In this document: positions 1 through 7,900 of the stretch, piece by piece
How positions within the stretch are numbered: position 1 is the stretch's first letter
Layout: the number at the start of each line of letters is the position of its first letter
From: CAYZEZ01 sp964477295
GTDB lineage: Bacteria > Bacteroidota > Bacteroidia > Bacteroidales > SM23-62
Direction of reading: 5' to 3'
Length of the DNA stretch: 16,615 nucleotides
Assembly (NCBI GenBank): GCA_964477295.1
Contig: CAYZEZ010000086.1
Location: 1-16,615, forward strand
The notes under the pieces: generated by a model
Told to the model about the DNA's origin: nothing
What the model saw: the letters and a program-made list of their open reading frames with translations, nothing else
Database searches by the model: none
Position numbers and translations under genes: made by a program

Positions 1-206
1 GTTACCTCGTATTGCAGCCAGTGAATGATCGGATCGTTGTGCCGTTCGCCAAAACAAACTACATCGGCCTCAGCAAGATCTTTCATCATCTTTTCGAATT
101 TCACCTCTTTTCCCTCTGAATTAAAAATCCGGTAGGCAGGTTTGTCCGACTTGAATGACATCCCAAGAATTGCAACGGTTAGTAAAACAATAATCTGATT
201 TTTCAT
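1..206 (-). CDS. ChaN-like haem-binding protein, N-terminal part (cut by window edge)
   Basis: Only the first 68 codons are present; the gene runs off the left edge of the window. The start is the ATG whose complement is at 204-206. The N-terminus (MKNQIIVLLTVAILGMSF) is a basic-then-hydrophobic signal sequence without a lipobox Cys, so this would be a soluble secreted protein and not a lipoprotein. After it come an Asp/Glu-containing helix and the segment ADVVCFGERHNDPIIHWLQ (about residues 48-66), which resembles the conserved opening of the ChaN/PhuW haem-binding family (FGE.H.DP..H...). Family members bind haem and are linked to iron or haem handling. The catalytic or haem-binding remainder is not visible, so function rests on this one motif. 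The gene is divergent from the acyl-CoA synthetase gene, with 109 bp between the two starts. Confidence 0.7.
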   Translation of the reverse strand, partial: MKNQIIVLLTVAILGMSFKSDKPAYRIFNSEGKEVKFEKMMKDLAEADVVCFGERHNDPIIHWLQYEV

Positions 207-228
207 ATTTCCATATTTAAATGATTCG

Positions 229-236
229 CAAAGTTA
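229..236 (-). promoter_or_regulatory. Putative -7 box for the ChaN-like gene
   Basis: On the minus strand this reads TAACTTTG, matching the Bacteroidota -7 consensus TAnnTTTG, 22 bp upstream of the ATG. No clear -33 TTTG is seen at the expected distance, so the call rests on one box. Confidence 0.4.
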
Positions 237-284
237 ATAGTATTTGGGATCGGAAGGTTTAAATCTGCGATTTAAATAAATTAC

Positions 285-292
285 TATATTTG
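285..292 (+). promoter_or_regulatory. Putative -7 box for the acyl-CoA synthetase gene
   Basis: TATATTTG matches the Bacteroidota TAnnTTTG -7 element. It lies 23 bp before the ATG at 316, giving a short leader of about 15-17 nt. A weak -33 candidate (TTTA, 258-261) lies 23 bp upstream. Together with the opposite-strand box at 229-236 it makes 207-315 a compact divergent promoter region. Confidence 0.45.
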
Positions 293-315
293 GATAAACC
301 ATTAAACCACAACCA

Positions 316-2109
316 ATGGAAATTACCAGAACTTTTGACATCCTCGAACTCTATAAGGAAAAATTCATCAAAGATGATGTCCTCGCCGGAAAAGAGAAAG
401 GCGTATGGGTAAAATATTCCTCTGAACAATATGTCGACATTGCAACCCACCTGAGTTACGGGCTGATTGCCTATGGACTGAAAAAAGGAGAAGTGGTAGC
501 CACCATTTCCAACAGCCGGCCGGAATGGAATTTTATGGACATGGCCATTACCCAGTCAGGCATGATTCATCTTCCCATCTACCCGACCATCAGTGTGGAG
601 GAATATGAATATATCCTTAACCATGCAGAGCCAACCCTGGTGGTTGTTTCTGACCTTGCACTTTTAGATAAGATCAGTCCCATCTGTGAAAAGATAAATA
701 GTGTTAAAGATATCTTTACCTATAATGAGGTGGAAGGTACAAGGAACTGGAAGGAATTATTAGAGTTGGGAAGGCAAAACGCTGAAAATGTTAAGGATGA
801 ACTGGAGAAAATCAAGGCTTCGATCAAACCCGATGACCTGGTCACGCTAATATACACATCCGGTACAACAGGATTTCCCAAAGGGGTGATGCTGTCACAT
901 AATAACCTGATGTCAAATGTAAAATCTACNNNNNNNNNNACTATCGGGGTGCATACAATGGACCACCGGCATAAGTCGTTATCATTCCTCCCATTAAGCC
1001 ATGTGTATGAACGCATGCTGAATTACCATTTCCAGTATAAAGGAATCAGTATCTACTACGCTGAGAATATGGGAACCATTAAGGAAAATGCGATGGAAAT
1101 AAAACCACATATTTTTTCTTCTGTACCCAGGCTTCTGGAGCGTGTTTATGACAAGATAATAGGTACAGGCAAGGACCTGCCAGGAATTAAAAAGAGCATC
1201 TTTTTCTGGGCAGTCAATCTCGGGTTGAGATATGAGCTAAACAATAAAAACGGCGCATTTTACAGCAGAAAGCTTAAACTGGCCAGAAAACTCATTTTCT
1301 CAAAATGGAAAGAGGCACTTGGCGGAAATATTAAAATCATCGTTTCAGGAAGCGCTTCCCTTGCGGAAAGGCTGGCAAGGATCTTCTGGGCTGCAGATAT
1401 CAGGGTGCTCGAAGGGTATGGTTTAACAGAAACATCTCCGGTGATTGCAGTTAATGACGAAGTAAAAAACGAGATCATGTTCGGTACCGTCGGTCCTGTA
1501 ATAGAAGGAGTCGAGGTAAAAATTGCAGAGGATGGCGAAATTCTTTGCAAAGGACCAAATGTCATGCTGGGTTATTACAAACAACCAGAACTGACAGCTG
1601 AAGTGATTGATAGGGACGGGTGGTTCCACACGGGTGATATCGGGGTAATGGTAGATGGGAAGTACTTAAAGATTACTGACCGGAAAAAGGAGATATTTAA
1701 ATTGTCAAGCGGAAAATACATCGCACCTCAGGTGATCGAAATAAAACTGAAAGAATCTTTTTTCATTGAACAGGCCATGGTAATCGGCGAAAATGAAAAA
1801 TTTGCCAGTGCACTTATCTCTCCGAATTTTACATTCCTTCACGAGTGGGCATCAAGGCACGACATCAAGTATCGCGACAACGTTGAACTAATCAACATGA
1901 AAGAAGTGCAGGCAAGGTTCCAGAAAGAGGTAAACGAGATAAACAACAAACTCGGGGACCACGAAAAAATCAAACGGATCAGGCTGGTGCAGGAAGAGTG
2001 GTCACCTCAAACCGGGGAAATGTCACCTACACTCAAACTTAAGCGAAAGGTTTTGTATGATAAATATGACCCGGTTGTAAAAGAAATCTATGCTGCAGGA
2101 AAAAACTGA
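316..2109 (+). CDS. Long-chain fatty acid--CoA ligase (AMP-forming), COG1022 type
   Basis: This enzyme activates long-chain fatty acids to acyl-CoA with ATP at the cytoplasmic face, for beta-oxidation or lipid synthesis. The ANL-superfamily motifs are in order: P-loop YTSGTTGFPKG (residues 180-190), LSFLPLSHVYER (a COG1022 hallmark) just after the assembly gap, EGYGLTET (366-373), GWFHTGD (435-441) and DRKKEIFKLSSGKYIAPQ (455-472). The C-terminal PTLKLKRK (571-578) carries the Lys expected of the catalytic C-terminal domain. The length of 597 codons, including 4 unknown, is normal for the family. The ATG at 316 is preceded by a -7 box and no Shine-Dalgarno sequence. A run of 10 N between the P-loop and LSFLPLSHVYER keeps the frame as written, but the real gap length is unknown. 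Exact chain-length preference cannot be read from sequence. Confidence 0.93.
   Translation: MEITRTFDILELYKEKFIKDDVLAGKEKGVWVKYSSEQYVDIATHLSYGLIAYGLKKGEVVATISNSRPEWNFMDMAITQSGMIHLPIYPTISVEEYEYILNHAEPTLVVVSDLALLDKISPICEKINSVKDIFTYNEVEGTRNWKELLELGRQNAENVKDELEKIKASIKPDDLVTLIYTSGTTGFPKGVMLSHNNLMSNVKSXXXXTIGVHTMDHRHKSLSFLPLSHVYERMLNYHFQYKGISIYYAENMGTIKENAMEIKPHIFSSVPRLLERVYDKIIGTGKDLPGIKKSIFFWAVNLGLRYELNNKNGAFYSRKLKLARKLIFSKWKEALGGNIKIIVSGSASLAERLARIFWAADIRVLEGYGLTETSPVIAVNDEVKNEIMFGTVGPVIEGVEVKIAEDGEILCKGPNVMLGYYKQPELTAEVIDRDGWFHTGDIGVMVDGKYLKITDRKKEIFKLSSGKYIAPQVIEIKLKESFFIEQAMVIGENEKFASALISPNFTFLHEWASRHDIKYRDNVELINMKEVQARFQKEVNEINNKLGDHEKIKRIRLVQEEWSPQTGEMSPTLKLKRKVLYDKYDPVVKEIYAAGKN
930..939. 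other. Assembly gap (10 N) inside the acyl-CoA synthetase gene
   Basis: Ten ambiguous bases join two contigs. Both sides are in the same frame only if the missing length is 1 modulo 3, which the 10-N placeholder satisfies. The gene is probably intact in the organism; the break is technical. Confidence 0.97.
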
Positions 2110-2111
2110 TA

Positions 2112-2195
2112 GTCATCCTGAACTCAGGTCATCCCGAATTCAGTTCGGGATCTCCCTTTCAGATAAATCAGATCCTGAACCGAGTTCAGGATGAC
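2112..2195. repeat. Nested palindromic (REP-like) element between convergent genes, possible bidirectional terminator
   Basis: A perfect 14-bp inverted repeat, GTCATCCTGAACTC (2112-2125) and GAGTTCAGGATGAC (2182-2195), encloses two hairpins: ATCCCGAA/TTCGGGAT (2131-2138 with 2144-2151, 5-nt loop) and ATCCTGAAC/GTTCAGGAT (2172-2180 with 2184-2192, 3-nt loop). The core ATCC(C/T)GAA occurs three times, so the element looks like two or more tandem copies of a dispersed palindromic unit. It fills the 119-bp gap between the 3' ends of two convergent genes, where a structure readable from both sides could terminate both transcripts. There is no long T-run. Confidence 0.75.
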
Positions 2196-2228
2196 TTGGC
2201 ATTTTGGATACCACCCTGTCTGAAAGAA

Positions 2229-3674
2229 TTAGCGGCTTTCCCTTATAAGCCAGAGGCCGAAAAAGGTTAGCAGACCATTCAGTATCAATAACTCAAATCC
2301 AAATTTGTACCCATTCAGCCATTGTTCTGAGTGGGTGCTTATTATATAGCAAATAACAGGCGACAGTACGGCGATCACCGGAACCCATTTGTCGCGCACT
2401 GCATACCTGGTAAATAATCCGAAGCTGTATAATCCGAGCAATGGTCCGTAGGTATAACCGGCAACAGTAAAAACCGCATCGATCACCGACCGGTCGTTGA
2501 TGGCCCTGAACAACAGGATCACTATAATCAATGCCACCGAAATCAATATATGCACCCGTTTCCTGATGAATGCAATCTCGCCCTCCGACTTCCCTTTAAG
2601 ATTAATAATATCCACCGTAAAAGAAGTGGTCAGTGATGTCAGTGCGCTATCCGCACTGGAATATGCTGCAGCGACCAACCCGATTATAAAAAAAAGTGTG
2701 ACGACAGGCCACAAATAGCCCTGGGTTGCAATCAGGGGAAAAAGGTCATCGGATTGCTCCGGAAGCGCAATCCCTTTTGTCCCGGCATAAATAAACAACA
2801 AGGCACCGAGTGAAAGGAAAATAATATTCACCGGAACCAGTGAAATGCTCATCCAGTACATATTCTTTTTGGCCTCTTTCAGGTTGCGGCACGACAGGTT
2901 TTTCTGCATCATGTCCTGGTCGAGACCGGTCATTACAACAGCGATGAATGCCCCTGAAAAAAACTGCTTCAGGAAATGCCTGCTGTCACGCCATTCATCA
3001 AAGAAAAACACCCTGGAATATTCGCTTTCCCTGATAGTCTGAACAACCCCGGCGAAATCGAGCCCGAGGGACCTTGCGATAAAAACGATGGTAATAACCA
3101 CAGCCACCAGCATGAAAGTAGTCTGTAAAGTATCGGTCCAGATGATGGTCCGGATCCCTCCCCTGAAAGTATACAGCCAGATCAACAGGATGGTTGCGAC
3201 CACACTGATCCAGAATGGGATCCCCCAGTGGCTGAAAATGCTCAGGTGCAAAACGCTGGCAACGAGGAATAATCTGAAAGAAGCCCCGATCATCCGCGAC
3301 AGCAGAAAAAAGGAAGCACCGGTTTTGTAAGACCAGAACCCGAACCTCCCCTCCAGGTAGGTATATATGGATGTCAGGTTCAACCTGTAATACAACGGTA
3401 ATAAAATGTTGGCTATCAGGAAATAACCGAGCAGATATCCGAGCACCATCTGCATGTAGGAAAACTGGCTATCCCCCACCCAACCGGGAATGGAAATAAA
3501 AGTCACCCCGGAAAGGGATGCGCCGATCATTCCGTAAGCCACGATATACCATGGAGATCTCCTGTTACCCAGAAAAAAGGCTTCATTATCCGCTTTTCTG
3601 CCTGTCAGGTATGAGATGAGAAGGATAATGAGGAAATATCCCAGAATTATGGTGAGTACAGCTATAGCCGACAT
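2229..3674 (-). CDS. Sodium:solute symporter family (SSS/SLC5) transporter
   Basis: A 481-residue inner-membrane protein that would take up an organic solute driven by the sodium gradient. It is hydrophobic throughout, with about 13 predicted helices starting at residues 3-23. SSS-family signs are the first-helix break region GASLSGVTFISIPGWVGD (51-68), TFRGGIRTIIWTDTLQ (169-184, the usual ...GG...VVWTD.(L/F)Q motif), TGLDQDMMQKNLSCRN (249-264) and AAAYSSADSALTSL (335-348), where Ser/Ala residues line the family's Na2 site. The start ATG (complement 3672-3674) begins directly before the first helix. The substrate is not evident. The gene stands alone, convergent with the acyl-CoA synthetase gene and divergent from recR. 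Confidence 0.9.
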   Translation of the reverse strand: MSAIAVLTIILGYFLIILLISYLTGRKADNEAFFLGNRRSPWYIVAYGMIGASLSGVTFISIPGWVGDSQFSYMQMVLGYLLGYFLIANILLPLYYRLNLTSIYTYLEGRFGFWSYKTGASFFLLSRMIGASFRLFLVASVLHLSIFSHWGIPFWISVVATILLIWLYTFRGGIRTIIWTDTLQTTFMLVAVVITIVFIARSLGLDFAGVVQTIRESEYSRVFFFDEWRDSRHFLKQFFSGAFIAVVMTGLDQDMMQKNLSCRNLKEAKKNMYWMSISLVPVNIIFLSLGALLFIYAGTKGIALPEQSDDLFPLIATQGYLWPVVTLFFIIGLVAAAYSSADSALTSLTTSFTVDIINLKGKSEGEIAFIRKRVHILISVALIIVILLFRAINDRSVIDAVFTVAGYTYGPLLGLYSFGLFTRYAVRDKWVPVIAVLSPVICYIISTHSEQWLNGYKFGFELLILNGLLTFFGLWLIRESR

Positions 3675-3696
3675 CTCATAAGGTTTTTAAGATCTG

Positions 3697-3704
3697 CAAG
3701 GTTA
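3697..3704 (-). promoter_or_regulatory. Possible -7 box for the symporter gene
   Basis: The minus strand reads TAACCTTG, one mismatch from TAnnTTTG and nearly the same as the box in front of the ChaN-like gene (TAACTTTG). It lies 22 bp upstream of the ATG. Weak evidence. Confidence 0.3.
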
Positions 3705-3726
3705 ATAAAAACAATTAAAAGAAAAA

Positions 3727-3758
3727 ATTGGTAATCAGGGTATTTGATCGTATTTTTG
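3727..3758 (+). promoter_or_regulatory. Putative promoter of recR
   Basis: A -33-like ATTG (3727-3730) and a -7 TATTTTTG (3751-3758) are separated by 20 bp, which fits the Bacteroidota TTTG / TAnnTTTG promoter. The ATG follows 22 bp after the -7 box, so the leader would be about 15 nt. Confidence 0.45.
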
Positions 3759-3780
3759 CTGCCCTGAACTAAAAAATACA

Positions 3781-4419
3781 ATGCACCAGTATCCTTCAAG
3801 ACTATTGGAACAAGCGGTCAGGGAGTTTGCCAAGCTGCCGGGTATAGGTAACAAAACGGCTCTCCGGCTGGTTCTTCACCTGCTGAAGCAGGAACAGGAG
3901 GATGTGAATATATTTGGCAATGCACTCATTGAGCTGCGCAGCCAGATCAAGCATTGCAATGTGTGCAGGAATATATCAGATACTGAGACCTGCCAGATCT
4001 GTGCCAATCCTTCCAGGGATCACGCAGTCATATGCGTGGTCGAGAATATCCGCGACGTAATGTCGATTGAAAACACCAACCAGTACCTGGGTGTTTACCA
4101 TGTGCTGGGCGGTATCATATCTCCAATGGATGGTATAGGTCCGGGCGATCTTTTCATCGATTCCCTGGAAACCCGCGTTTCAGAAGGTGATATCAAAGAA
4201 GTGATCCTGGCGCTGAGCACCACCATGGAGGGTGACACCACCAATTTTTACATTTACAAAAAGCTGAACTCCTTTGATGTTAATATAACCACCCTGGCAA
4301 GAGGGCTTGCCATCGGCGATGAACTTGAATATACCGATGAGATCACCCTGGGCCGTTCACTGGTGAACAGGACTCCATTTACAACTACACTAAAGGAACG
4401 AAAACAGGATGCAGAGTAA
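3781..4419 (+). CDS. recR: Recombination mediator protein RecR
   Basis: RecR works with RecO (and RecF) to load RecA on SSB-coated single-stranded DNA during gap repair. Its 212 residues are close to the usual ~200. Seen in order: a helix-hairpin-helix region (AKLPGIGNKTALRLVLHLL, about 17-35); a four-Cys zinc finger C59-x2-C62-x8-C71-x2-C74; a TOPRIM domain from about residue 82 (VICVVEN with the acidic E88) through the middle; and the C-terminal signature LARGLAIGDELEYTDEITLG (about 175-194). The start is preceded by a promoter-like -33/-7 pair and no Shine-Dalgarno sequence. The last codons and the stop codon lie within a perfect hairpin (4409-4428). lysA follows 74 bp downstream on the same strand, and the two could be cotranscribed. 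Confidence 0.97.
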   Translation: MHQYPSRLLEQAVREFAKLPGIGNKTALRLVLHLLKQEQEDVNIFGNALIELRSQIKHCNVCRNISDTETCQICANPSRDHAVICVVENIRDVMSIENTNQYLGVYHVLGGIISPMDGIGPGDLFIDSLETRVSEGDIKEVILALSTTMEGDTTNFYIYKKLNSFDVNITTLARGLAIGDELEYTDEITLGRSLVNRTPFTTTLKERKQDAE

Positions 4420-4428
4420 GCTCTGCAT
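4409..4428. other. Hairpin with the recR stop codon in its loop
   Basis: ATGCAGAG (4409-4416) and CTCTGCAT (4421-4428) form a perfect 8-bp stem. The 4-nt loop TAAG contains the recR stop TAA. The nearest T-run (TTTTTT) starts about 23 nt beyond the stem, so this is not a classical intrinsic terminator. It could protect the 3' end or slow transcription. Confidence 0.55.
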
Positions 4429-4460
4429 AAACACCGGCGCATCCCATATCCTTTTTTATT

Positions 4461-4489
4461 CAATTAATATTTTAACCAATTAATATTTT
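4461..4489. repeat. Tandem 13-bp direct repeat upstream of lysA
   Basis: CAATTAATATTTT occurs twice (4461-4473 and 4477-4489) with a 16-bp period and an AAC spacer, ending 4 bp before the lysA ATG. It could be a paired operator or an AT-rich enhancer of initiation. No regulator is identified. Confidence 0.45.
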
Positions 4490-4493
4490 CACG

Positions 4494-5732
4494 ATGGAAC
4501 AGATTAATGATCAATACGTAATCAATGGCATTCCCGTACTTGATCTGATAGCAAAGTATGGCTCACCCCTGTATATTTATGATACTTCAAAGATTCAGAC
4601 ACAATATAACAGGCTGCTAAAGGCCTTTAAGAAGTCAGATATCAGGATATATTATGCATGCAAAGCACTGACTAACATTAATATACTGAAGTTTTTCAAA
4701 AAGCTGGGATCTGGCATTGATGCGGTTTCAATCCAGGAGGTTAAGTTGTCGCTGCAGGCGGGTTTCGATCCGCGGGATATCCTCTTCACACCAAACTGTG
4801 TTTCCCTCGAAGAGATCGACACGGCAGTGGAACTTGGCGTTCGCATTAACATCGACAATATTTCTATCCTTGAGCAATTCGGCCATAAATATGGCGAAAC
4901 CATCCCTGTAAGCATTCGGATCAATCCGCATATCCTGGCCGGGGCAAATCACAAGATCTCCACCGGGCACATCGACTCCAAGTTTGGTATCTCTATTTAC
5001 CAGATGCCCCATGTAGTACGTGTGATTGAGACCAATAACATGATTATCAACGGCATACATATGCATACCGGATCAGACATTCTCGATATAGAAGTATTTC
5101 TGAGGGGGGTTGATATCTTGTTTGAAACGGCTAAAAACTTTCCCGATCTTGAATTTATTGATGTGGGAAGTGGTTTCAAGGTCGCTTACCGGCCCAACGA
5201 TATTGCCACAGACATTGAAGAACTGGGGAAGAATCTTTCCGGGCGTTTTAACAAATTCTGCGATGAGGTGGGGAAAAAACTTACCCTCATTTTTGAACCC
5301 GGAAAATTCCTCGTCAGCGAAGCAGGTTATTTCATCGCCCGCACCAATGTAGTCAAGCAAACCACGGCAACTGTTTTCGCGGGACTCGATACCGGCATGA
5401 ACCACCTGATCCGGCCGATGTTTTATGATGCGTATCACGAAATAATCAATGTATCAAAAACATCGGGTAATACAAGGATATACACCGTAGTCGGATATAT
5501 CTGTGAAACCGATACGTTCGGATGGAACCGGAAGATCACCGAAGTGGCCGAAGGCGATTACCTTGCCTTCCTGAATACCGGGGCCTACTGTTTTGCCATG
5601 TCGTCGAATTATAACTCAAGGTACCGCCCTGCGGAGGTTATGATCCACAATAAAAATGATTACCTGATTAGGAAACGTGAGGAGCAGGATGACCTTACCA
5701 GGAACCAGTTGATACACGAGGATCTGTTTTAA
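4494..5732 (+). CDS. lysA: Diaminopimelate decarboxylase
   Basis: This enzyme catalyses the last step of lysine synthesis, PLP-dependent decarboxylation of meso-diaminopimelate, in the cytoplasm. It is a fold-type III (alanine-racemase-like) barrel. The PLP Schiff-base Lys is K57 in YYACKAL. Also present are H191 in HMHTGSD, a glycine-rich phosphate loop DVGSGFK (223-229; it reads GSG where many LysA have GGG), EPGKF (268-272), and the second-domain active-site motif C337-E-T-D followed by GAYCFAMSSNYNSR near the C-terminus. The sequence resembles the Flavobacterium/Cytophaga-type LysA more than the classical Bacteroides one, judged from memory. Its 412 residues are a normal length. It lies 74 bp after recR on the same strand. 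Confidence 0.93.
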   Translation: MEQINDQYVINGIPVLDLIAKYGSPLYIYDTSKIQTQYNRLLKAFKKSDIRIYYACKALTNINILKFFKKLGSGIDAVSIQEVKLSLQAGFDPRDILFTPNCVSLEEIDTAVELGVRINIDNISILEQFGHKYGETIPVSIRINPHILAGANHKISTGHIDSKFGISIYQMPHVVRVIETNNMIINGIHMHTGSDILDIEVFLRGVDILFETAKNFPDLEFIDVGSGFKVAYRPNDIATDIEELGKNLSGRFNKFCDEVGKKLTLIFEPGKFLVSEAGYFIARTNVVKQTTATVFAGLDTGMNHLIRPMFYDAYHEIINVSKTSGNTRIYTVVGYICETDTFGWNRKITEVAEGDYLAFLNTGAYCFAMSSNYNSRYRPAEVMIHNKNDYLIRKREEQDDLTRNQLIHEDLF

Positions 5733-5816
5733 GGATCGGATAAGGTGGCGGTTCGTTATAATTTCCTAAATTCGTTTTCGTTATTAATTGATTACCCGGG
5801 TAAATAAATGTTAAAA

Positions 5817-5876
5817 AGATCCCGATCCCGCCGTGCCCCCCCGGGCACTCGGGGGGGAGTACTCGTTTCAGGATCT
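5817..5876. repeat. GC-rich palindromic element before the GT2 gene
   Basis: CCCCCCCG (5836-5843) and CGGGGGGG (5850-5857) form a strong 8-bp stem with a 6-nt loop. Outer AGATCC (5817-5822) and GGATCT (5871-5876) pair around it. A separate perfect 12-bp palindrome, TTACCCGGGTAA, lies just upstream at 5792-5803. The stem is far richer in GC than the surrounding DNA, as expected for a dispersed intergenic palindrome. It argues against translation starting upstream at 5808. Confidence 0.55.
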
Positions 5877-5900
5877 CTGCCCGGCAACTCTTTTAAGCTC

Positions 5901-7871
5901 ATGGACCTGTCAATTGTAATAGTTAATTACAATGTAAAGTATTTCCTCGAGCAATGCCTGCTTTCGGTCAGAAAGGCCATTATCAAGCTCGATGCCGAGA
6001 TATTTGTCGTCGATAATAACTCTGTGGACGGGTCTTGTGCCATGATCAGGGAAAAATTCCCTGAAGTCAGGCTGATCGAAAACGACACCAACCTTGGATT
6101 TTCTAAAGCGAACAACCAGGCGATAAAAGAGGCACAGGGTGAATTTATTCTATTGCTAAATCCCGATACTGTCATTGAGGAGGACACGCTGGACAAGTGT
6201 ATCGGTTACATCAGGGACCACCCCGAAACAGGCGGCCTGACCGTTAAAATGATAGATGGGAATGGGAATTTCCTTCCCGAATCAAAAAGGTCGTTACCCA
6301 CACCCCGCGTAGCCTTTTACAAGATCTTCGGCCTTTCGAGGCTCTTCCCTCGATCCAGGATTTTCTCAAAATATCACCTGGGATATCTCGATCAGGATGA
6401 GGTTAATGAGATCGAGATCCTTCCGGGCGCTTTTATGATGATCAGGAAAGCAGCCATTGAAAAAGTCGGTTTGCTCGATGAAACATTCTTTATGTATGGC
6501 GAAGACATCGACTTTTCATACCGGCTGATTAAAGCAGGCTATAAAAATATCTACTTTCCCGGGGCGACAATTATTCATTATAAAGGAGAGAGCACGAAAA
6601 AAGGGAGCCTCAACTATGTCCTTACCTTTTATAATGCCATGATCATCTTTGCCAGGAAGCACTTCTCGGTAAAAATGGCTAAAAGCTATTCGCTGCTGAT
6701 CCATCTGGCCATCTACTTTCGCGCTTCCCTTGCCCTGCTTCGCAGGTTTGTAAAAAATTTCGCCTTCCCCATTACAGAAGCGATCCTCTTTTTCTTTGGA
6801 TTTGTCATCCTGAAACCTGTCTGGGAAAGTTATAAATTTCCCGGAGGAGGCGGGTATCCCGACGAATATATGTTCTTTGTGGTTCCGGGGTATATCCTGA
6901 TCTGGTTGCTATCTATCTATCTTTCAGGTGGTTATGACAAACCGGTGAAATTAATGGCAGTTTTCAGGGGACTGTCGATCGGAACCATCATTATCCTTGT
7001 TATTTATGCCCTTCTGCCGGAACACCTGAGATACTCCAGGGCACTGCTTTTGATGGGTACAGGCTGGGCTTTGCTTTCGAGTATACTTATACGACTGCTG
7101 TTTCAACTGTTAAGGATCCCGGGGTATGAGCTGGATACTACACGCAAGAAGAGGATCATCATCGTTGGCAAGCCCGACGAAGCGGACAGGGTGAAGAATG
7201 TACTCCGGGAAACCGACATAAAAGCAGATATTATAGGCTATGTCAACCCTGGTGCGGGACACGATAAGCAGTTCCTTGGGGACCTGGACCAGTTGCTGGA
7301 GGTGATCAAAATAAATAAAATCGATGAGATCATATTCTGTTCAAGAGACCTCACATCCCAGGAAATAATTCATAAAATGATGACCTTCACCGATATCCGG
7401 GTGAACTTTAAGATTGCACCACAGGAAAGCCTGGCAATTATCGGAAGCAGCTCAATTAATACGGCAGGTGACCTGTACCTGATTGAAATGGATTCGATCA
7501 ATAAGAGTGCAAACAGGCGGAATAAGCGGGTATTTGATCTCATTACCTCTTTGCTCCTGATGGCATGCTGGCCCGTCCTGGTGATTTTTGTTAAGAATCC
7601 CGGACAGGCACTCCTGAATATGGGTAAGGTTTTTTTGGGCACCTGCACATGGGTTGGTTATCAGCCACTTCCAAAGGCTGACTTTATGAACTTGCCGGTT
7701 GTAAAGCCATGTATTCTGACCCCTCTGGATAAACTCAGGAACAAAGCATTGCCTGAGGAAACCATCGAGAGATTGAATGTGATGTATGTTAAAAACTATA
7801 AATTATTTGTCGACCTGGAGATATTGGTAAAAGGAATAGGTTATATTGGCAGGAAACCTGAGAAGAAGTGA
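5901..7871 (+). CDS. GT2 glycosyltransferase fused to a degenerate polyprenyl-phosphate sugar-transferase-like half
   Basis: 656 residues. The ATG at 5901 gives the typical GT2 opening MDLSIVIVNYN; an in-frame ATG at 5808 would add 31 residues read from a palindromic spacer. The N-terminal half (1 to about 270) is a GT-A glycosyltransferase of the WbbL/rhamnosyltransferase-like type: NPD (87-89) takes the DxD place, and GEDIDFSYR (200-208) is the usual acceptor or catalytic motif. Four predicted helices follow (about 293-311, 323-345, 354-374, 380-402), then a Rossmann-like domain from KRIIIVGK (417-424) to about 535. Last comes NRRNKRVFDLI (538-548) plus one helix, like the start of a WcaJ/PglC-type phosphoglycosyltransferase. 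The expected FRQERVG and KFRSM motifs are missing; TWVGYQP and YVKNYKLFVDLEILVKGI near the end may be remnants. Probable role: membrane-bound step in surface glycan assembly; donor and acceptor unknown. Confidence 0.82.
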   Translation: MDLSIVIVNYNVKYFLEQCLLSVRKAIIKLDAEIFVVDNNSVDGSCAMIREKFPEVRLIENDTNLGFSKANNQAIKEAQGEFILLLNPDTVIEEDTLDKCIGYIRDHPETGGLTVKMIDGNGNFLPESKRSLPTPRVAFYKIFGLSRLFPRSRIFSKYHLGYLDQDEVNEIEILPGAFMMIRKAAIEKVGLLDETFFMYGEDIDFSYRLIKAGYKNIYFPGATIIHYKGESTKKGSLNYVLTFYNAMIIFARKHFSVKMAKSYSLLIHLAIYFRASLALLRRFVKNFAFPITEAILFFFGFVILKPVWESYKFPGGGGYPDEYMFFVVPGYILIWLLSIYLSGGYDKPVKLMAVFRGLSIGTIIILVIYALLPEHLRYSRALLLMGTGWALLSSILIRLLFQLLRIPGYELDTTRKKRIIIVGKPDEADRVKNVLRETDIKADIIGYVNPGAGHDKQFLGDLDQLLEVIKINKIDEIIFCSRDLTSQEIIHKMMTFTDIRVNFKIAPQESLAIIGSSSINTAGDLYLIEMDSINKSANRRNKRVFDLITSLLLMACWPVLVIFVKNPGQALLNMGKVFLGTCTWVGYQPLPKADFMNLPVVKPCILTPLDKLRNKALPEETIERLNVMYVKNYKLFVDLEILVKGIGYIGRKPEKK

Positions 7872-7900
7872 CGCACGAATATCAGTTACCGACGGATAAA

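Noticed and set aside
5073..5438. 121-codon minus-strand ORF inside lysA
   Set aside because: Antisense shadow of a clear LysA coding region.
5808..5900. In-frame N-terminal extension of the GT2 protein from the ATG at 5808
   Set aside because: The 31 extra residues are Arg/Gly/Pro-rich and come from a GC palindrome; the typical GT2 N-terminus begins at 5901.
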